Notes: a model not told the origin generated them from the letters alone. 64,000 nt of DNA from Bacillota bacterium (GCA_023410025.1 JAEYQM010000030.1:1-64000); one strand, 5' to 3'; counted from the first letter of the stretch, positions 25,176 to 33,780 are shown. Numbers and translations: made by a program.

Positions 25176-25220
25176 AACATTGCACTCATTTTAGTGTATC
25201 CACTAAAACTCCCTCCTTTC
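25172..25220 (-). promoter_or_regulatory. spx leader with two chained mini-ORFs
   Basis: A strong AAAGGAGG (25212-25219) is placed 7-8 bases before GTG at 25203, opening a five-codon ORF (fMet-Asp-Thr-Leu-Lys, stop TGA at 25186-25188). That stop overlaps the ATG of a second five-codon ORF (Met-Ser-Ala-Met-Leu, 25189 to the stop at 25172), whose TGA overlaps the spx ATG at 25175. The same segment can fold as TTTTAGTG-GATA-CACTAAAA. Ribosome hand-over through two ATGA junctions is inferred. Confidence 0.6.
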
Positions 25221-25302
25221 TAATTATATTTTAACATCTTTTATTTAAAAAATAAACATTTTTTTGTTATATTTTTTATATTTATGTCGTTTTCATTTGT
25301 TT

Positions 25303-25332
25303 TCAAAAGGTAGCAATAATGCTACCTTTTGA
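25303..25332 (-). terminator. hairpin at the end of the opp operon
   Basis: A perfect 12-bp stem TCAAAAGGTAGC / GCTACCTTTTGA with a six-base loop directly after the last small gene. The U tract is short (TTTT lies inside the stem), so termination may be partial or the hairpin may protect the mRNA 3' end. Confidence 0.6.
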
Positions 25333-25530
25333 TTATAATTGAAACATTAACCAAAGTAAACCGAAAATAATGCCTAAAACTAATAAAACTCTTGGTAAAA
25401 GTTGAATGAATAAGGCTATTCCCAAGGCAGCTAGGTCTTTTTTTGTTGGAGGATTCTCACGCAATTGTTGAGCGATTTTTTCCTCCTCCTCTTTAGTAAG
25501 AGGTTTATACGATATCTTTTGTTTCTTCAT
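25333..25530 (-). CDS. small single-helix membrane protein at the end of the opp operon
   Basis: A 65-residue protein: a charged N-terminal part (MKKQKISYKPLTKEEEEKIAQQLRE is about the first 25 residues) followed by one or two hydrophobic segments (LGIALFIQLLPRVLLVLGIIFGLLWLMF). Family not recognised. The start at 25530 lies 26 bases inside the oppF 3' end, implying translational coupling; the ribosome binding site is weak, and the open frame upstream of it is only a shadow of oppF. A role with the transporter is inferred from position only. Confidence 0.6.
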   Translation of the reverse strand: MKKQKISYKPLTKEEEEKIAQQLRENPPTKKDLAALGIALFIQLLPRVLLVLGIIFGLLWLMFQL

Positions 25531-27316
25531 AGAAATGACAAGCCACTTGATGACCTGGAGATACTTCGCGTAATTCCGGTTTCTTTTGAGCACATATTTC
25601 ACGAGCTATTGGACATCTTGTTCTAAATTTACATCCTGAAGGAGGATTAATATTTGATGGAATATCTCCCTTAAGAATGATTCTTTCCTTCTTATCTTGA
25701 GTAGTAGTTGGAATAGCGGAAATTAGTGATTTAGAATAAGGGTGTAGCGGATTTTCATATAATTCATCTGATGCACTCAATTCTACTAAATCTCCTAAAT
25801 ACATTACCCCAATACGATCACTTACATGCTTAATAACACTTAAGTCATGTGAAATGAATAGATATGTTAATTCGCTATCTTCTTTAAGATCTTGAAGTAA
25901 GTTTAAGATTTGTGATTGAATAGACACGTCAAGGGCACTAACAGATTCATCACACACAACAAATTCAGGTTGTAATGCAAGAGCTCTTGCAATAACGATT
26001 CTTTGTCTTTGTCCTCCTGAGAATTGGTGTGGATATCTATGGATCATATAATGGTCAAGACCACATTTAGCCATGATATTAACAACATATTCTTCAAGTT
26101 CTTTAGAGCCTTTAGGAAATAATCCGTGTTCAACAACAGCTTCACTGATTGCTTGACCAACAGTCATTCTAGGGTCTAATGATGAATATGGATCTTGGAA
26201 AATCATTTGCATTCTTTGACGAAGTCCACGAATTTCATGTTTATTTAATTTTTCTAAGTTAATTGCATACTCACGATTTTTTTCCATCTTGTCTTGATAA
26301 TCTGGATCTAAACATCTTTCAGTGATTGGAAGAACTTCTTTGCGTTTATATGAATCAAGTTGTTTTTTAATTTCAACTGATTTTTTATTTAATGCATCAA
26401 CTTCTTGTTCAATACCTTTAATTTCTTGTGGTAATGCTTTAACCTTATTTTGTAATTTATTAAGTTTTGCAGTTTCTGAATTATATTTTTGAAGTAATTC
26501 TTTTATCTTCTTAAATTCTTCACCGTTAACTTTTTGACCTACAATATCAATCAAATTTTGATCATTTAAACTAATGTTGATATGATTATCTTTTAAAGCA
26601 TTATTCGCTTTAATCTTTAAATCAGCAACTTCAGCTTCTACTTTTAAAATGTCGCTCTTCGCTCTATCTAATTCTTTTCTTGCTAAATGAGCTTCTTTTT
26701 TAGTTTTATAAAGTTCTCTTGAATTTAATTCATCTTCACGCATTAGTTTAGAAATTGTTGGTAAATCTTTTTCAAGAATAAATTCACCAGCTGTTCTACT
26801 ACCTTCACGTAATTGACGAGAGGCTTCTTTCTTTAATTCTTTTGATTTTTCTTCTAATCTTACAAGTTTATTTTTTAGACTTTCATATGTCTTTTTATTT
26901 TTTTCATCAGTAAGACTATTGCTTGATTCAAAAGTTTTTAATTCTTGTTTTAAAGCTTCAACTTTTTGATCAACTAGTAAAGATTTATCATATGAATTTT
27001 TAGCATCGCTTTGATATTTAACTAATTTATCAATTTCTTTAAGAACATATTGAGGATTAAATTCATGTAGTGGAATACCATAGTATAATGCACTACCACT
27101 TGTTGGCTTGTATAGTTGAAGGATTGTTCTACCTAAAGTTGATTTCCCACAACCACTTTCACCAACTAATCCAAATGTTTCACCTTTATAGATTGTGAAG
27201 CTGACATCTTCATTAGCGCGAACATTAAATTGTTTTCTTTGAAAAATATTCTTTTTCTTTAGAGGGAAGAATTTCTTAAGCTTTCTTATCTCAATTAATG
27301 GTTCTTTTTTATTCAT
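25505..27316 (-). CDS. oppF: oligopeptide ABC transporter ATP-binding protein OppF with a coiled-coil insertion
   Basis: Cytoplasmic ATPase of the peptide importer. Walker A GESGCGKST is at residues 54-62 of the longest frame, Q-loop MIFQDPYSSLDP near 374-385, signature FSGGQRQR 435-442, Walker B VVCDESVSALD near 456-466, H-loop SHD, and the C-terminal Cys cluster typical of Opp/Dpp ATPases. At 603 residues it is about twice the usual 310-330: residues about 92-362, between Walker A and the Q-loop, form a Lys/Glu-rich coiled coil. All ATPase motifs are intact, so it should function. ATG 27316 with GAGGTG was chosen over the GTG at 27325. Confidence 0.92.
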   Translation of the reverse strand: MNKKEPLIEIRKLKKFFPLKKKNIFQRKQFNVRANEDVSFTIYKGETFGLVGESGCGKSTLGRTILQLYKPTSGSALYYGIPLHEFNPQYVLKEIDKLVKYQSDAKNSYDKSLLVDQKVEALKQELKTFESSNSLTDEKNKKTYESLKNKLVRLEEKSKELKKEASRQLREGSRTAGEFILEKDLPTISKLMREDELNSRELYKTKKEAHLARKELDRAKSDILKVEAEVADLKIKANNALKDNHINISLNDQNLIDIVGQKVNGEEFKKIKELLQKYNSETAKLNKLQNKVKALPQEIKGIEQEVDALNKKSVEIKKQLDSYKRKEVLPITERCLDPDYQDKMEKNREYAINLEKLNKHEIRGLRQRMQMIFQDPYSSLDPRMTVGQAISEAVVEHGLFPKGSKELEEYVVNIMAKCGLDHYMIHRYPHQFSGGQRQRIVIARALALQPEFVVCDESVSALDVSIQSQILNLLQDLKEDSELTYLFISHDLSVIKHVSDRIGVMYLGDLVELSASDELYENPLHPYSKSLISAIPTTTQDKKERIILKGDIPSNINPPSGCKFRTRCPIAREICAQKKPELREVSPGHQVACHFYEETKDIV

Positions 27317-28295
27317 GTCTTTCACCTCTCTTAGGATATAAACATCTGATGAAATGTCCTGGTTCTACTTCAAAAGCAGGGATTTCTTTTTCTCTACATT
27401 TGTCTGTTGCGTATTTACATCTAGGTGCAAACTTACATCCAACTGGTAAATCTAGTGGATGAGGAACAGATCCTGGGATCGCATCAAGTTTACCTTTAGG
27501 GCTATCTAATCTTGGAATAGATGTCATTAAACCTTCTGTATATGGATGTGAGTAAACTGTATTATCATCAAAAATTGTTTTTGATGAAGCACGTTCAACT
27601 ACTTGACCACAATACATAACGGCAACATCGTCAGCCATTTCATTAATAACACCCAAGTCATGTGTAACGAATAAAATCGCAGTACCATATTCTTTCTTTA
27701 AGTCATTCATCAATTTTAAAATTTGGGCTTGAATAGTTACATCAAGTGCTGTTGTTGGTTCATCCGCTATTAATAATTTAGGACGACATGCAAGAGCAAT
27801 TGCAATCATAACTCTTTGACTCATTCCTCCTGAAAGTTGGAATGAATATTGATAGAATATTTTATCTGGGTTAGATATACCAACATCTTTTAATAATTCT
27901 ATCGCTCTTTGTGTAGCTTCTTCTTGTGTTAAATTTTGGTGAAGCATTAATACTTCAGTAATTTGACGACCTACTTTAAATACTGGATTTAAACTAGTCA
28001 TTGGTTCTTGGAATATAACAGAAATTTTATTACCTCTGATTTTTCTAAGTTCATCTTGTGTTAACTTAGAAATTACTTCACCTTGAAATACTATTTCACC
28101 TTGATGAATTTTTTGGTTTTCTTCAAATAATTGTAGAATTGACATGGCAGTAACACTCTTACCAGAACCACTTTCCCCTACAAGTCCTAAAGTTTTACCT
28201 TCTTCAATATTGAATGAAACACCGTTAGCAGCTTTAATAATTCCTTTTTTTGTTGTGAAATACGTGTGTAAATCTTTAATTTCTAATAAACTCAT
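27309..28295 (-). CDS. oppD: oligopeptide ABC transporter ATP-binding protein OppD
   Basis: Second ATPase of the importer, 328 residues, normal length, with no insertion. Walker A GESGSGKSV, Q-loop VIFQEPMTSLNPV, signature LSGGMSQR, Walker B LLIADEPTTALDV, H-loop VTHDLGVI, and the C-terminal Opp domain with HPYTEGL and the Cys residues (CKFAPRCKYATDKC). Overlaps the start of oppF by eight bases. Starts ten bases after oppC. Confidence 0.95.
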   Translation of the reverse strand: MSLLEIKDLHTYFTTKKGIIKAANGVSFNIEEGKTLGLVGESGSGKSVTAMSILQLFEENQKIHQGEIVFQGEVISKLTQDELRKIRGNKISVIFQEPMTSLNPVFKVGRQITEVLMLHQNLTQEEATQRAIELLKDVGISNPDKIFYQYSFQLSGGMSQRVMIAIALACRPKLLIADEPTTALDVTIQAQILKLMNDLKKEYGTAILFVTHDLGVINEMADDVAVMYCGQVVERASSKTIFDDNTVYSHPYTEGLMTSIPRLDSPKGKLDAIPGSVPHPLDLPVGCKFAPRCKYATDKCREKEIPAFEVEPGHFIRCLYPKRGERHE

Positions 28296-28304
28296 ATTTA
28301 CACC

Positions 28305-30560
28305 TTACCTTTCATTAGATTTTGGATCCATTGCGTCTCTTAATCCGTCACCAACTAAGTTAATACTCAAGGCAGTCATAATTAAGAATGCTGCAGGAAT
28401 AATCCACATCCACCAATAATCTTTTAATACTTCAACTTTTTGGGCTCCTGTTAGCAAGTTACCCCATGAAGGATTAGGAAGTTTAACACCAAAACCTAAA
28501 TATGATAATCCTGCTTCAGTTAATAATGTACCAGCATATGATAAAGTTGTACTAACGATAACTACGTTAATAACGTTAGGTAAAATATGTCTAGTAATTA
28601 TATGTTTTTCTTTAATTCCTAGAGCCTTTGCAGCTGTTACGAAATCTTTTTCACGTTCTGCTAGTATTTGACCTCTAACTAAACGAGCTAGCCCTGGCCA
28701 ACTTAGGAACCCTAAGATAACCATGATCATATAAATTCTTACATTTTCTGAAATTTTGTCATTTTCTTGAACGATTACAGCAAGTGTCATCGCAAGTGGT
28801 AAGAATGGGAATGAGTTTACTATTTCTCCAATTCTCATTAATACATTGTCAATCCATCCACCGTAGAATCCTGAAACTAGACCAATTATTAGTCCAATTG
28901 TAAGAGAAACTAATACAGCTACAGCAGCAGATGTAAGTGTAATTTTACCACCATTAATAACTCTCTTAAATATATCAGCACCATTTAAATCAGTACCGAA
29001 TAGGTAACCCTTATTACCCCAAATTGATACTTTACCATCTTTAGATACAGATAGGGAGTTAAAGTAATTAGATGTAATAAAATTAGAGTCACTTAAATTT
29101 TTAGGTAAATTCAATTGATTTAAATCGTTTGAATAACCCCATGTATACACATTTCCTTTGTCATCTAATGCAACAATGTGATATGTACCAGTAGCTAATT
29201 GAACAATATTTGCTCTTTGAACATCTAGAGGAATATCAATAATTGTGTTAGATGCATTATGTTCACCCCAACCAATGATTTTGCCATCATCTTTTAATGC
29301 AAATCCATTAGCTTTAGTAAGTACGATTTGTTTAATTGAATATCCTTTATCGGCATCACTTTTCTTTAATTCGTCAGTCATACGTTTTGCAGTACCATCA
29401 AGACCAACAACTTCTGTTGATCCGTTACTTAATGTATAAACTATATTAAAGTCATATGCTTGAATATCAACAATCTTATCAAGTTGAACATCCGCAAGTA
29501 ATTCACTATTATTAATTAAATCTTGATATTCTGAATCTGCTTGAGATGCATATTTCCATTGAAGTCTAGTTGAACGAGATCTAAATACAATTGGGTCTCC
29601 CTCAACAACAGTTAATCCTGTATCAGAAATTAATTGATCAAATGACTTTAAATCTCTTAATACAGTTCCTCCTGTATATCTCCATTGAATCATCTTTGTT
29701 GTATTATTTACAACTATAAATGGAGTAGCAAAGTTATAACTATTTTGAGATTCACTTAATCCAGAAGATTTTGTAGAACCCCAAGTAAATACATAACCTT
29801 TTGATGTTAAAATTGAAGTGTATTCATATCCAGTAGCAACCTTAACAATTGGGTCAGTTTCAATTGTTGAAACACCAAAGGCTGCATATTGTGTTCTGAC
29901 ACTTGAATCAAAATAGTATTGAATAGTTTTTTTATGTTGTCCAAATGTTTGGTCAAGTTCATCATTATATTCTGGAGTTGAAGCTTGTTCAAAGTTATTT
30001 CTTCCCCAACCAACTAATTTTCCACCTTTTGTTAATCCAACAACATGTGATGATCCAACAGATAATTGAACAATATCAGCAGCTTGTTGTTGAATTTCTG
30101 CAGGGACTTTTTTAATATCACTTATGTTTGAGCCCCATACATATATTTTATTATTATTTCCTATTGCAACAGAGAAAGCAACCCCGTTTCCAATAAGATA
30201 ATTTTTGTTTCCTTCGCCATCAACTACAGATTTTACACCAGTCTTTTTTAAACCACTTGGTACATCTAAATAGTTAAGTCCTGGTTGAAGAGCAATTTGA
30301 GATGCTTCTTTATCAGCAGGATTAAAAGGTAATGTGTTAGAACCAATTACAACAAATAATACTACTAGAATAAAAATTCCCAACCCAATAATTGCAAGTC
30401 TATTATGAATAAACTTCTTAAATATTTGCTTACCTGGACCCATTAATTCTTCTTCTTTAAGAATATTTCTTTCTTTAGCTTTACCAAATCCAAACAAGAA
30501 AACAAACAGATTTTTTATAGATTTCCAAATTTGCATAAAAATATTTTTCACTTTTTCCAT
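28305..30560 (-). CDS. oppC: oligopeptide ABC transporter permease OppC with an extracellular RCC1-like beta-propeller
   Basis: Permease subunit. From ATG 30560 (GGTGG upstream) it has 751 residues, more than twice the normal size. TM1 (about 53-74) is followed by about 440 extracellular residues, then the usual FGTDLNGADIFKRVINGGKI (521-540), further helices and the EAA loop (AAKALGIKEKHIITRHILPN, about 643-662). The insertion contains at least six RCC1/BLIP-II-like repeats of the form xAxGxxHxxxLxxxGxxxxWG (about 127-144, 165-188, 239-262, 411-433, 453-480, 498-516). A second interpolated block (about 290-350) has paired IQWRY/LQWKY motifs. Peptide or surface binding by the propeller is inferred. 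Confidence 0.93.
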   Translation of the reverse strand: MEKVKNIFMQIWKSIKNLFVFLFGFGKAKERNILKEEELMGPGKQIFKKFIHNRLAIIGLGIFILVVLFVVIGSNTLPFNPADKEASQIALQPGLNYLDVPSGLKKTGVKSVVDGEGNKNYLIGNGVAFSVAIGNNNKIYVWGSNISDIKKVPAEIQQQAADIVQLSVGSSHVVGLTKGGKLVGWGRNNFEQASTPEYNDELDQTFGQHKKTIQYYFDSSVRTQYAAFGVSTIETDPIVKVATGYEYTSILTSKGYVFTWGSTKSSGLSESQNSYNFATPFIVVNNTTKMIQWRYTGGTVLRDLKSFDQLISDTGLTVVEGDPIVFRSRSTRLQWKYASQADSEYQDLINNSELLADVQLDKIVDIQAYDFNIVYTLSNGSTEVVGLDGTAKRMTDELKKSDADKGYSIKQIVLTKANGFALKDDGKIIGWGEHNASNTIIDIPLDVQRANIVQLATGTYHIVALDDKGNVYTWGYSNDLNQLNLPKNLSDSNFITSNYFNSLSVSKDGKVSIWGNKGYLFGTDLNGADIFKRVINGGKITLTSAAVAVLVSLTIGLIIGLVSGFYGGWIDNVLMRIGEIVNSFPFLPLAMTLAVIVQENDKISENVRIYMIMVILGFLSWPGLARLVRGQILAEREKDFVTAAKALGIKEKHIITRHILPNVINVVIVSTTLSYAGTLLTEAGLSYLGFGVKLPNPSWGNLLTGAQKVEVLKDYWWMWIIPAAFLIMTALSINLVGDGLRDAMDPKSNER

Positions 30561-30569
30561 ACATACCAC

Positions 30570-31571
30570 CTAATCCAATTTAACTCTAGGATCTACTAAA
30601 GCATATGAAATATCCATAATTACGTTTGCAAGTAATGCAAGTAGTGCATAGAATAAATTCATTGTAAGAACAATATTATAATCACGGTCTTGTAAGGCTT
30701 TAATCAATACGCTTCCTATACCGTTAATAGCAAATACACTCTCAGTAATTGATGATCCACCAAAGATTCCTACTAAACTACCAGCAACAATTGTAACTAC
30801 TGGGATTAATGCATTTCTAAATGCATGTGAGTAAATAACTACTTTTTCTCTTAAACCTTTTGCTCTTGCAGTTCTAATATAATCTTTCTTTAGAACTTCA
30901 ATCATAGCATTTCTTACATATCTAATAGTACCAGCTAAACTTCCGATTGTTAATGTAATAATCGGTAATGTTAAGTGACTAATCCATCTCCATATATTCT
31001 CAAAAAATCCTCCCCCACTTTGAACTGCTGGTAATCCACCAAATTCAAAAATACCTAATGTTATAGGGAATAGGAAAATTAAACTTAACCCAATAAAGAA
31101 TGTTGGCATTGACATAAATACAAGTGAGCTTACTTGCCAGAAGTTATCATATAGTGAGAACCTCTTTAAAGCAGACTTAATACCTGCAATTATTGCAATA
31201 GTAAACGAGAGCACTAAAGATATTATGTTAATCAGTATAGATATCTTGAGCGGCTCTTTGATTACATCTTTTACTTCTTTATCGTAAACAGTAGAATAAC
31301 CAAAATCTAAACTTAAAGTTCTTCCCATCCACTTGAAGTATCTTACTACTAAGCCATCATTTAAACCTAATTCTTCACGTTTTTCGGCTTTAAATTCTTC
31401 TAATCTTTTTGCTCCTTCTTCACCTTTAAATTCAGGTAATCCATATAAATGTGAGTAAGCTAAGTCAACTGGATCTCCAGGAACACTAACTACAATCACA
31501 AATAAAATTATTGAAATTATAAAAGCAACAGGAATTAAAGATAATATTCTTTTTAATAAATATTTCCCCAT
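30570..31571 (-). CDS. oppB: oligopeptide ABC transporter permease OppB
   Basis: Permease partner of OppC, 333 residues. N-terminal YLLKRILSLIPVAFIISIIL, the SVPGDPVD segment, five to six membrane helices and the EAA loop (KDYIRTARAKGLREKVVIYSHAFRNAL). The longest frame starts at an ATG that is part of the ribosome binding site (ATGGAGG); ATG 31571, eight bases after GGAGG, is preferred. First gene of the oppBCDF transcript, with its own promoter and a long leader hairpin. Confidence 0.95.
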   Translation of the reverse strand: MGKYLLKRILSLIPVAFIISIILFVIVVSVPGDPVDLAYSHLYGLPEFKGEEGAKRLEEFKAEKREELGLNDGLVVRYFKWMGRTLSLDFGYSTVYDKEVKDVIKEPLKISILINIISLVLSFTIAIIAGIKSALKRFSLYDNFWQVSSLVFMSMPTFFIGLSLIFLFPITLGIFEFGGLPAVQSGGGFFENIWRWISHLTLPIITLTIGSLAGTIRYVRNAMIEVLKKDYIRTARAKGLREKVVIYSHAFRNALIPVVTIVAGSLVGIFGGSSITESVFAINGIGSVLIKALQDRDYNIVLTMNLFYALLALLANVIMDISYALVDPRVKLD

Positions 31572-31591
31572 AAAATATACCTCCATTTAAT

Positions 31592-31656
31592 TTGATATCT
31601 TGTTATTTCTATAATTTTATTATGTCCATAAAAGCATAGAAATAATAAGATATCAA
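31592..31656. repeat. long inverted repeat between oppA and oppB
   Basis: Arms 31592-31612 and 31636-31656 pair over 21 positions with a single mismatch (TTGATATCTT... with ...AAGATATCAA). The 23-base loop itself contains TTTTAT/ATAAAA. It lies in the oppB 5' leader, 20 bases upstream of the start codon and downstream of the oppB promoter. It lacks a T run, so it is not a simple terminator. Confidence 0.8.
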
Positions 31657-31693
31657 TAATTTTCTTTAATATAAAAAATTATCTAGTCTTATT

Positions 31694-31722
31694 ATTATAG
31701 CATAAAAAGTCAATATAATCAA
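31694..31722 (-). promoter_or_regulatory. promoter of oppBCDF
   Basis: Minus-strand TTGATT (31717-31722), 17-base spacer ending TGC, TATAAT (31694-31699): both -35 and extended -10 features are present. Confidence 0.7.
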
Positions 31723-31728
31723 TTGCTT

Positions 31729-31762
31729 TTTAGAAATAAAGGGAGAGAGCTACCTCTCCCCC
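31729..31762 (-). terminator. terminator/attenuator after oppA
   Basis: Stem GGGAGAG (31741-31747) with CTCTCCC (31754-31760), followed on the minus strand by TTTATTTCT. It probably lets oppA be expressed above the permease genes. Confidence 0.7.
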
Positions 31763-31773
31763 TAAAGGATTTT

Positions 31774-33624
31774 TTACTTAATTTTTAAGTCGCAGATGTC
31801 ATCTGACCAACCCCATACAGGAGTAGTCTTTAATCCACTTACTCTAGAATTGTAAACATCAAAGTATTCATTCGAATAAATTGGTAATGTTGGTAATAAA
31901 TCATTCCATACAATTGCAAATTCAACGAATAATTCTTTAAATTCTTCTTTTGCTGTTGGAACAAGTTTTTGCATTTTTTCCATGATTACGTCTAATTCAG
32001 CATTTTGTAATTGACTTGGGTTGTTAGTTGTTCCAGCTAAACTAGAATGCCATGACCAATATGGATCGTAATCTGAATAGAATGCAGTTGCTAGGTTGAA
32101 TGAATGATATTTTCTATTTTCTCCTAGAGTTGGTCCATAGTAGTAGTTAGTTAATAATGTATCGAAATCAGCTTCAGTTACACTTGCTTTAATACCAGCT
32201 TTCCATGCGTTGGCTACTAATTGAGTATTAATTAATGTTGTAACATTATTTTCAGAACTTCCCATATGGTTATATTCAAGAACTTCTTTTTTAGCATTGT
32301 GACGGAAGTAATTTCCTTTTTCAGAAACTTTAGAAGGATCAAATAATGTTGTTCCGTCTGCTTCATATTTATAAGATGATTTAGCTAATAATTCGTTAGC
32401 TTTTTGAACGTCTAATACATAGTTGTTTAATACGCCATCTAATTCAGCTTTAGTTTCTTTATAGAACCACATAGCTTCACCGAATGGACCATTAACTAAT
32501 GTTCCGTATCCACCAAGAATTTGAGTTAAGAACTCATTACGGTCAAATAAGTAACCGATAGCTTGACGAACTTCTTTTTCAGCTGTTGGACCAAAGTCTG
32601 TTTGGAATGCAATCATACCATAACCATTACGAGCATATGATACAACTCCAGTGCTTTTAGCTTTTTTAGCAGCTTCAATCTTAGCACCTTCAACAACACC
32701 TTCAACGATGTCTACTGAACCAGCAATTACTTGATCAACGTCAGTAACTTGGTTGATTTTCTTAACTTGAACTTCATCAATTGTAGGTTTCTTTCCTTCA
32801 TAGTTTCCTTTGAAGTGTGGATTTAATTCTACAGTTGCGATATCTCTAATAAAGTTAACAAATTGGTATGGACCAGATGTTACAGTTGGTTTATATCTTT
32901 GACCAACAGCAGGATTGTTAACAGTTGTAGCAATTGTTGAAGCAATTGTTGCACTTGCAGATGCATCAGCTTTTTTAGCAATAAAAGCACCTTGACCATT
33001 ATCTTTTACTTCAAATCCAGGTAAGTATGTTTCAACATCAGTTGGACTTGTAGAAACCATTGTAGTTTCATAGAAGTATGGTAAGTTTTCAGCTAAAATT
33101 GTTAATTCAAAAGTAAATTTTCCAGTTAATCTTACGCCAGGGAATGGAACGTTTAATGCAGTTGCAGCATTAGTAAAATCGTTAAATCCTACTAAGTAGT
33201 AACCAGCATTTGCTGATGTAGCAATTGTTTTCCAATCTTTTGCAGAACGTAATAATAATGTTAAAACGAAATCTTCAGCAGTGATTAATTCACCGTTATT
33301 CCATTTTAAATCTTCTTGTAATTGGAATTTGTATGTTTTATTTCCTTGAGAATCTACAGATGTTGTAGGTTCTCCTTTTAATACGATCTTAGTGTCCCAA
33401 ACAAATTCACCAAATTCAGTTTCAACTAATGTTCCATAACCATGAACTAGGTCACGGATTGAAACGTCATATGAACTGCTTCCGAATCCGACAATAAAGT
33501 CACCTGAAAGACCTGGTGTACCAACTACTAATGTAGTTTTCTTATTTCCTCCACCACAGCCAACAAGGGCAACCATTGCAAGAGCGAAGACAGCTAATGT
33601 GAATAATTTCTTAAATAATCTCAT
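31774..33624 (-). CDS. oppA: oligopeptide-binding lipoprotein OppA
   Basis: Extracellular solute-binding protein, family 5. Lipoprotein signal peptide with lipobox LVGC (Cys23), followed by a GGGNKK linker. The family-5 fold is recognisable: FQLQEDLKWNNGELITAEDFV, SGPYQFVNF, VRQAIGYLFDRNEFL and the late PIYSNEYFDVY. At 616 residues it is somewhat longer than average. Stands apart from oppBCDF with its own promoter and terminator. Likely partner of the enlarged OppC, which carries an extra extracellular domain at the same face. Confidence 0.94.
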   Translation of the reverse strand: MRLFKKLFTLAVFALAMVALVGCGGGNKKTTLVVGTPGLSGDFIVGFGSSSYDVSIRDLVHGYGTLVETEFGEFVWDTKIVLKGEPTTSVDSQGNKTYKFQLQEDLKWNNGELITAEDFVLTLLLRSAKDWKTIATSANAGYYLVGFNDFTNAATALNVPFPGVRLTGKFTFELTILAENLPYFYETTMVSTSPTDVETYLPGFEVKDNGQGAFIAKKADASASATIASTIATTVNNPAVGQRYKPTVTSGPYQFVNFIRDIATVELNPHFKGNYEGKKPTIDEVQVKKINQVTDVDQVIAGSVDIVEGVVEGAKIEAAKKAKSTGVVSYARNGYGMIAFQTDFGPTAEKEVRQAIGYLFDRNEFLTQILGGYGTLVNGPFGEAMWFYKETKAELDGVLNNYVLDVQKANELLAKSSYKYEADGTTLFDPSKVSEKGNYFRHNAKKEVLEYNHMGSSENNVTTLINTQLVANAWKAGIKASVTEADFDTLLTNYYYGPTLGENRKYHSFNLATAFYSDYDPYWSWHSSLAGTTNNPSQLQNAELDVIMEKMQKLVPTAKEEFKELFVEFAIVWNDLLPTLPIYSNEYFDVYNSRVSGLKTTPVWGWSDDICDLKIK

Positions 33625-33652
33625 TTCTCTTCCTCCAAATCATTTAATAATA

Positions 33653-33666
33653 ACACGATTACGTGT
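33653..33666. promoter_or_regulatory. inverted repeat at the oppA transcription start
   Basis: ACACG-ATTA-CGTGT, a perfect 5+5 dyad starting nine bases downstream of the oppA -10, where a repressor could block initiation. The regulator is unknown. Confidence 0.4.
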
Positions 33667-33674
33667 ATGGATTA

Positions 33675-33702
33675 ATTATACACTATTACAATGTTAAGTC
33701 AA
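33675..33702 (-). promoter_or_regulatory. promoter of oppA
   Basis: Minus-strand TTGACT (33697-33702), 16-base spacer, TATAAT (33675-33680). Confidence 0.7.
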
Positions 33703-33724
33703 TATATTTTATTAAAAAAAATTA

Positions 33725-33739
33725 ATGTAAACGTTTGAT
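33725..33739 (+). promoter_or_regulatory. cre-like site 1 upstream of oppA
   Basis: ATGTAAACGTTTGAT fits the catabolite-responsive element pattern WTGNAANCGNWNNCW with one mismatch (A for the conserved C). A ccpA gene lies in this window. Position is upstream of the oppA -35. Confidence 0.4.
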
Positions 33740-33780
33740 TTTTTAATTTTACCCCTTTAACCCCCTTTTTTTAATTTTAT

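Noticed and set aside
25189..25210. TTTTAGTG-GATA-CACTAAAA upstream of spx as a terminator
   Set aside because: It is not followed by a T run and lies between a Shine-Dalgarno and the gene it would serve.
25531..25602. Longer start for the small membrane gene after oppF
   Set aside because: The extra 24 codons lie entirely within oppF coding sequence and have no ribosome binding site.
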